DNA of 18,595 nt. Source: Nitrospirota bacterium (GTDB lineage: Bacteria; Nitrospirota; Nitrospiria; Nitrospirales; Nitrospiraceae). The stretch is from the NCBI GenBank assembly GCA_004296865.1, contig SCVQ01000485.1, positions 1-18,595 on the forward strand. Reading direction: 5' to 3'. Every line of letters begins with the position of its first letter. The stretch's first letter is position 1. Shown piece by piece: positions 14,651 through 18,595 of the stretch. The notes beneath the pieces were generated by a model. It saw nothing but the letters and a program-made list of their open reading frames with translations. It had not been told where the DNA came from and did not search any database. Both the position numbers and the translations under genes were made by a program.

Positions 14651-14730
14651 GGGGCTAGAGGCGATGGGTAATGGGTAGGAAACTCTCGCAGGGTTCTCCG
14701 CCCATAGCCCCTTGTCCATCGCCTATTGCC
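14651..14730. repeat. Intergenic repeat with crossing inverted modules
   Basis: In the 97-base gap between rny and ymdB, GGGGCTA (14651-14657) is complementary to TAGCCCC (14705-14711), and GGCGATGG (14660-14667) to CCATCGCC (14716-14723). GGTAAT (about 14667-14672) nearly matches ATTGCC (14725-14730). The modules keep the same order on both sides, so the pairings cross as in a pseudoknot instead of nesting. Function is unknown. Confidence 0.6.
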
Positions 14731-14737
14731 AGTCTTT

Positions 14738-15520
14738 ATGAAAGTTCTGTTTATCGGCGACATTATGGGGGAACCCGGGCGGCGGGTGATTGCGCGGACG
14801 CTGCACAAGGTGGTGGCGGAGCACGCCGTGGACCTCATGATCGGGAACGGGGAAAATGCGGCCGCGGGGTTCGGGATCACGCCGGAGCTGGCCCACGAAC
14901 TGTTCGAGATGGGGTTGTCGGTGATTACGACCGGCAACCACGCTTGGGACAAAAAGGAAATCCTCGAGTTCATCCCGCATGAACCGCGGTTGTTGCGTCC
15001 GGCGAATTACCCTGACGGCGTGCCGGGCCGCGGCAGCATCGTGGTGGAAACACCCGGAGGCGAGAAGCTTGGAATCCTGCAACTCATGGGGCGGATCTAC
15101 ATGCCGGCCATTCTGGAGTGCCCCTTCCAGGTGGCCCGTCGGGAGATTGCCAGACTGAAACAGGAAACGCGCGCCATCATTGTGGACATGCATGCGGAGG
15201 CGACGTCGGAGAAAATGGCGATGGGGCACTTTCTGGACGGCGAAGTGACAGCGGTCGTCGGGACCCATACGCACGTCCAGACCGCCGACGAGCAGATTCT
15301 TCCCAAAGGCACGGCCTATCTGACGGACATCGGCATGACAGGGCCGGTGCTGTCCGTGATCGGGATCAAGAAGGAATTGGCCATCGAGAAATTTCTCACG
15401 CAGATGCCGCGTCGCTTTGAAGTGGCGTCGGGACCGGCGGTCTTGAGCGCCGTGCTCATCGAACTCGACGGCGTGCTTGGGAAGGCCGTCGCCATCCGGC
15501 GGATCCGGATTCCGGAGTAA
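14738..15520 (+). CDS. ymdB: YmdB-family metallophosphoesterase
   Basis: A 260-residue dinuclear-metal phosphodiesterase of the TIGR00282/YmdB family, which hydrolyses 2',3'-cyclic nucleotides and in Bacillus affects biofilm and RNA turnover. The metal ligands are visible: D8 in FIGDIMGEPGR, E39 and N40 in NGENAAAGFG, N67 and H68 in GNHAWD, H152 in DMHAEATSEK, H177 and H179 in GTHTHVQTAD. Positions match the Bacillus protein within about two residues, so it should be active. The start is ATG 14738 because the product begins MKVLFIGD; an upstream in-frame TTG at 14726 lies at the end of the repeat. No ribosome site is evident. It follows rny and precedes xseA. Confidence 0.93.
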   Translation: MKVLFIGDIMGEPGRRVIARTLHKVVAEHAVDLMIGNGENAAAGFGITPELAHELFEMGLSVITTGNHAWDKKEILEFIPHEPRLLRPANYPDGVPGRGSIVVETPGGEKLGILQLMGRIYMPAILECPFQVARREIARLKQETRAIIVDMHAEATSEKMAMGHFLDGEVTAVVGTHTHVQTADEQILPKGTAYLTDIGMTGPVLSVIGIKKELAIEKFLTQMPRRFEVASGPAVLSAVLIELDGVLGKAVAIRRIRIPE

Positions 15521-15533
15521 TGTCCGGTCGGGC

Positions 15534-15549
15534 CGGCCAGACCTGGCCG
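15534..15549 (+). other. GC-rich hairpin between ymdB and xseA
   Basis: CGGCCA (15534-15539) pairs with TGGCCG (15544-15549) around a GACC loop in the 57-base gap. There is no T-run after it, so I do not call it a terminator. It could slow polymerase or shield the ymdB 3' end. Confidence 0.4.
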
Positions 15550-15577
15550 TACGCTCGATATTCGCGGGTATTCTTGA

Positions 15578-16927
15578 ATGATGGTGGGCGCTCAGCCGCA
15601 ACGAATCCTCACGGTCAGTGAACTGACCACCCTTGTGCGGGACCGGCTCGAGCAGGGGTTTCCAGACCTCTGGATCGAAGGCGAGGTCTCGAATCTCCGG
15701 ACGCCTTCCTCCGGCCATTGCTATTTCACCTTGAAGGACCAGAACAGCCAGATCAGGGCCGTGTTGTTCAGGACCGGCGCGCAGCGCCTCCGGTTCGCGC
15801 TTCGCGAAGGGCTCCAGGTCATCGTGCGCGGGCGCTTGACGGTGTATGAACCGCGCGGGGAGTATCAGGCCGTCCTGGATTACCTGGAACCGAAGGGCAT
15901 CGGGGCGCTTCAGCTTGCGCTGGAGCAGTTGAAGGAGAAGCTGGCCCGCGAAGGCCTCTTCGATGCCTCTCGCAAGCGGCCGTTGCCCTTTCTTCCGCGC
16001 CGGGTCGGCCTCGTGACGTCGCGGTCCGGCGCCGTGCTCCACGATATGCTGGTGGTGCTGGAGCGGCGCTGCCCGTCCTTGTCCGTGCTGATCTGCCCGG
16101 TGCCGGTTCAAGGGGACGGGGCGGCGCCGCAAATCGCGGAGGCGATCCGCACGCTCGGCCAATCCGGCAACGTGGATGTGATCATCGTGGGACGCGGGGG
16201 CGGCTCCTTGGAAGACCTCTGGAGTTTCAACGAGGAGGTGGTCGTCAGGGCGATCGCGGAGTCGCCCGTCCCCGTCGTGTCGGCCGTCGGCCATGAGACC
16301 GATTACACTCTGGCCGACTTTGCGGCGGACTACCGGGCGCCGACGCCTTCGGCGGCTGCCGAGGCGGTCGCTCCCGTTCTGGACGATCTCATCCAAGGGC
16401 TGGAAGATTGGCGGGCTCGTCAGGAACGGGCGATGCAGGTGCGCTTCGCCCTCATACGGCATCGGCTGGAAGAGTCAGGCGAGATGCTGTCTGTCCGAAC
16501 GGTGCCCCTCCAGCGGCATGTGCAGCGCTTGGATGAGTACACCAGCCGGTTGGGATGGACGGTGAAAAGCTCGCTGGCGACCTTTCGCCAACAGATCATG
16601 GCCTGTCGGCACGATCTGGGTCTCTCCAGCCCCCTGGATCGAGTCAGGGGTGCCATGGTGCTCGTGCCGCAGTTCCTCAAGCGCGTCGAACAAGGCATGC
16701 GCTCGGGGCAGGCGTTCCGGTCCCAGGCGGTGCGCTCGCTTGTGCAGGCCCTGGACGGTCTGAGTCCCTTGGCGATTCTTGCGCGGGGCTACAGCATCAT
16801 CCAGACCGTGTCGGATGGGGCGGTTGTCAGGAGGGCGGAGGATCTATCCGTGGGGGATGCCGTGCGGGCGCGGTTGGCCGAGGGCCATCTGATCTGCTCG
16901 GTTCGGCAAGTCCTGCCGAAGTCCTAA
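15578..16927 (+). CDS. xseA: Exodeoxyribonuclease VII large subunit
   Basis: XseA is the catalytic subunit of ExoVII, a single-strand DNA nuclease that works with several XseB copies. The 449-residue product has an N-terminal OB-fold (about 10-105: LTVSELTTLVRDRLEQ, WIEGEVSN, GHCYFTLKD), then the catalytic domain with RRVGLVTSRSGAVLHDM (141-157), IVGRGGGSLEDLWSFNEE (203-220) and SAVGHETDYTLADFAADYRA (235-254). A helical region follows, and the family ending LSPLAILARGYSI is present. The start is one of ATG 15578 or ATG 15581; neither has a clear ribosome site. xseB follows after 68 bases containing its own promoter. Confidence 0.95.
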   Translation: MMVGAQPQRILTVSELTTLVRDRLEQGFPDLWIEGEVSNLRTPSSGHCYFTLKDQNSQIRAVLFRTGAQRLRFALREGLQVIVRGRLTVYEPRGEYQAVLDYLEPKGIGALQLALEQLKEKLAREGLFDASRKRPLPFLPRRVGLVTSRSGAVLHDMLVVLERRCPSLSVLICPVPVQGDGAAPQIAEAIRTLGQSGNVDVIIVGRGGGSLEDLWSFNEEVVVRAIAESPVPVVSAVGHETDYTLADFAADYRAPTPSAAAEAVAPVLDDLIQGLEDWRARQERAMQVRFALIRHRLEESGEMLSVRTVPLQRHVQRLDEYTSRLGWTVKSSLATFRQQIMACRHDLGLSSPLDRVRGAMVLVPQFLKRVEQGMRSGQAFRSQAVRSLVQALDGLSPLAILARGYSIIQTVSDGAVVRRAEDLSVGDAVRARLAEGHLICSVRQVLPKS

Positions 16928-16931
16928 GCGC

Positions 16932-16959
16932 TTGACCCCGTGGGCTGCCGGGGTATAAT
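16932..16959 (+). promoter_or_regulatory. Strong candidate promoter for xseB-tlyA
   Basis: TTGACC (16932-16937, 5 of 6) and a perfect TATAAT (16954-16959) are 16 bases apart, in the gap after xseA. The spacer contains a perfect 5-base dyad, CCCCG (16936-16940) and CGGGG (16949-16953), which could be an operator or a small hairpin in the xseA transcript. The predicted start is near 16966. Confidence 0.65.
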
Positions 16960-16980
16960 AGCTGCCAGTCTGCGTGTGAC

Positions 16981-16990
16981 GAGGAGGAGG
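16981..16990 (+). promoter_or_regulatory. Ribosome binding site that fixes the xseB TTG start
   Basis: GAGGAGGAGG ends 5 bases before TTG 16996. No ATG or GTG in this frame is better placed, so the site supports the rare TTG start. Confidence 0.6.
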
Positions 16991-16995
16991 TTCCG

Positions 16996-17253
16996 TTGGC
17001 TGCACTGAAGTTTGAAGACGCCATGGCCCGGCTCGAAACGATCGTGTCGGAGCTGGAAAAGGGGGACCTGCCGCTCGATGAATCGCTGAAGATCTTCGAG
17101 GAGGGCATCAAACTCTCCAAAACCTGCCTCAAGATGCTGGATGACGCGGAGCGGAAAGTCGAGATCCTCATTCAGGACAAGGAAGGGAAGAAGCGGCTTC
17201 GCGCCTATACCTTCGGCAGCGAAGAGGCCGATGAATCTTCTCCAGTTGGCTGA
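16996..17253 (+). CDS. xseB: Exodeoxyribonuclease VII small subunit
   Basis: XseB (85 residues) is the helical small subunit that coats XseA in ExoVII. The hallmark pattern is present: [20 protein letters not shown], then [20 protein letters not shown] and [14 protein letters not shown]. The start is TTG 16996 behind a strong ribosome site; the next in-frame ATG (17023) would cut the conserved first helix. A promoter lies just upstream, so xseB and tlyA may be made independently of xseA. Its last codons overlap a possible early tlyA start (17231). Confidence 0.92.
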   Translation: MAALKFEDAMARLETIVSELEKGDLPLDESLKIFEEGIKLSKTCLKMLDDAERKVEILIQDKEGKKRLRAYTFGSEEADESSPVG

Positions 17254-17314
17254 CTTGCCGCCGAAGCTTGAACCACCTCCCGTGACTCTCTCATCGGATG
17301 CGTCCCGTTTCTCC

Positions 17315-18100
17315 ATGCCCAGGAAAACTGCGTCGCTTCGAGAACGGTTGGATCGTGCATTGGTCGCTCGCGGGTTGGTCGAAAGCCGTGAACAGGCCGC
17401 TCGATTGATTCTGGCCGGGGCCGTCACCGTGGATGGGGTCTTGGCCGACAAACAGGCCAAGCTGGTGTCTGTGGAGGCCAGGATCGAAGTCGCAGCCAGA
17501 GAGACTCCGTACGTGAGTCGGGGAGGGGGCAAGCTCGTTGCGGCACTGGAGGCGTTCGGGGTGGCGCCGAGCGGCCTCGTCGCCATGGATGTGGGCGCCT
17601 CGACCGGCGGATTCACGGATTGCCTTCTCCAGAGCGGCGCGCGACGCGTTTACGCGGTGGACGTCGGCTACGGACAACTGGCGTGGCGGTTGCGCCAGGA
17701 CTCCCGCGTGGTCGTGCTGGAACGGCGCAATATTCGGTACCTCGACCGCTCAGCGATCCCTGAGCCTATCGATCTGGCTGTGATCGACGTGTCGTTCATT
17801 TCGCTGACCCTCGTGCTGCCCTGCGTGGTCCAGTTCCTTGCCGAATCGGCGACGGTGATTGCCTTGGTGAAGCCTCAGTTTGAAGTAGGGAAGGGGCAAG
17901 TGGGCCGCGGCGGAATTGTGCGGGATGACCAGCAGCGGCGCAAGGTGGCCGACAAGGTGCTGGCCTGCGCCGAGGGCCTGGGATTGACCAGGTTGGGCGT
18001 GCTGGACTCTCCGGTGATCGGGCAGAAGGGCAATCGCGAAATCTTGGTCGGGCTGCGTCGATCGGCGACGGGCAGCTTGTGCAATAGCATAGAGCCATGA
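17315..18100 (+). CDS. tlyA: TlyA-family rRNA 2'-O-methyltransferase
   Basis: TlyA proteins methylate ribose 2'-OH groups in 16S and/or 23S rRNA and affect capreomycin sensitivity in mycobacteria. The 261-residue product has an N-terminal S4 RNA-binding domain ([33 protein letters not shown]) and an FtsJ-like Rossmann domain with the SAM loop [19 protein letters not shown]. The K-D-K-E tetrad is present: K in [16 protein letters not shown] in [11 protein letters not shown] in [13 protein letters not shown], and E in [10 protein letters not shown] chose ATG 17315 because the product then begins [16 protein letters not shown], like family members, though it has no ribosome site. ATG 17231 overlaps xseB, has GAAGAGG upstream, and would add a Pro-rich 28-residue leader. 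Confidence 0.88.
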   Translation: MPRKTASLRERLDRALVARGLVESREQAARLILAGAVTVDGVLADKQAKLVSVEARIEVAARETPYVSRGGGKLVAALEAFGVAPSGLVAMDVGASTGGFTDCLLQSGARRVYAVDVGYGQLAWRLRQDSRVVVLERRNIRYLDRSAIPEPIDLAVIDVSFISLTLVLPCVVQFLAESATVIALVKPQFEVGKGQVGRGGIVRDDQQRRKVADKVLACAEGLGLTRLGVLDSPVIGQKGNREILVGLRRSATGSLCNSIEP

Positions 18101-18113
18101 GACAGGGGGTGGC

Positions 18114-18595
18114 ATGAAGATCGTCGTGACGGGCGGTGCGGGATTCATCGGGTCTCATCTGGTGGACCGTCTGGTGCAGGAGGGGCATGAAGTCGTGGTG
18201 GTGGACAACCTCTCGACGGGGAAGCGTCGCAACCTGAACCGGGCAGCCGAATTTTACAAGATGGACCTGCAGAGCTCTCGCTTGGAGCGGGTGTTTAGGA
18301 AAGAACGTCCGGCCATGCTCATGCACCTGGCAGCCCAAATGGATGTGCGGCGTTCGGTCGAGGACCCGATCTTTGACGCGCAGGTGAACATTCTCGGGAC
18401 GTTGAATGTGCTCGAACAAGCCGTCAGGCATGGCACCAGGAAAGTGGTCTTTGCCTCGTCCGGCGGGGCCATCTACGGAGAGCAGGAGGTGTTCCCTGCA
18501 TCGGAATCTCATCCCACCCGCCCGGCGTCACCCTACGGGATCAGCAAGTTGAGCGGGGAGCATTACCTGGGGTACTACCAACAGATCGGAAGAGC
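18114..18595 (+). CDS. NAD-dependent epimerase/dehydratase, UDP-glucose 4-epimerase-like (partial)
   Basis: The gene starts at ATG 18114 behind CAGGGGGTGG and runs off the right edge after about 160 codons. It is an extended short-chain dehydrogenase: the NAD loop GGAGFIGSHL is at residues 7-16, DNLSTGKRRNL at 38-48, the LAAQMDVRRSVEDP region follows, then SSGGAIYGE and the catalytic SPYGISKLSGEHYLGYY. These resemble GalE-type sugar-nucleotide epimerases used for polysaccharide precursors, but the exact sugar cannot be told from this half. It follows tlyA by 13 bases. The final residues after YYQQ read IGR, where the family normally has a Tyr-Gly pair; this coincides with the adapter-like end at 18583-18595, so the last codons should not be trusted. 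Confidence 0.85.
   Translation, partial: MKIVVTGGAGFIGSHLVDRLVQEGHEVVVVDNLSTGKRRNLNRAAEFYKMDLQSSRLERVFRKERPAMLMHLAAQMDVRRSVEDPIFDAQVNILGTLNVLEQAVRHGTRKVVFASSGGAIYGEQEVFPASESHPTRPASPYGISKLSGEHYLGYYQQIGR
18583..18595. other. Illumina adapter-like sequence at the contig end
   Basis: The last 13 bases, AGATCGGAAGAGC, are identical to the common start of Illumina TruSeq adapters. They sit exactly at the end of the window, inside the epimerase gene. This is most likely untrimmed adapter, not genome. Confidence 0.85.

Noticed and set aside
13273..14973. Minus-strand open frame of 566 codons opposite rny
   Set aside because: It lies antisense to a clearly conserved gene, has a composition typical of mirrored coding sequence (rich in Leu, Arg, Asp, His, Pro), and shows no recognisable domain.
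15534..15549. Rho-independent terminator after ymdB
   Set aside because: The hairpin is GC-rich but is not followed by a T-run, and the genes on both sides appear to share a transcript.
14723..16462. Minus-strand open frame of 579 codons opposite ymdB and xseA
   Set aside because: It spans two well-supported genes and their gap on the opposite strand. Long antisense frames are common in GC-rich DNA, and no family motif is visible.

Overview
The window is a GC-rich, gene-dense bacterial chromosome segment carrying housekeeping genes only. I see no mobile element, CRISPR array, tRNA or rRNA. The gene set and order (a separate F0 ATP synthase block; a zapB-like gene, zapA, a 6S-like RNA, rny, ymdB, xseA, xseB, tlyA; diderm features such as an Slt-type lytic transglycosylase and Sec-exported M16 proteases) suggest a Gram-negative of the Nitrospirota/deltaproteobacterial kind. 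Nitrospira-like is my best guess, from remembered gene order rather than a search.

Layout. 1-2463 (minus): a TrpE/PabB-type chorismate enzyme followed by a class IV aminotransferase that runs off the left edge, probably a 4-aminobenzoate/folate pair. 2553-4588 (plus): a promoter, then atpI/atpZ-like, atpB, atpE and atpF, i.e. the membrane part of ATP synthase with no F1 genes after it. 4644-9362 (minus): larE, two M16-family proteins (one with and one without the zinc site) and rlmN; rlmN and the M16 genes are nearly contiguous or overlapping. 9392-12453 (plus): slt with a dyad-bearing promoter, a ZapB-like coiled-coil gene and zapA. 12454-13074: a 621-base non-coding stretch with a candidate 6S-like RNA. 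13075-18595 (plus): rny, ymdB, xseA, xseB, tlyA and the start of a GalE-like epimerase.

The most unusual real signal is a set of short, low-complexity intergenic repeats of at least four word families, at seven gene junctions. They form inverted repeats and in four places supply the stop codon or last codons of a gene (pabB, atpF, larE, the inactive M16 gene). They also create false upstream extensions of atpF and larE. At the right edge, the last 13 bases are identical to the common Illumina adapter start, and the epimerase reading departs from its family there, so the end of this contig is probably an artefact.

I found no clearly new multi-gene system. The best candidates for something undescribed are the repeat families, the overlapping alternative hairpins between the M16 gene and larE, and the long nested RNA fold between zapA and rny.
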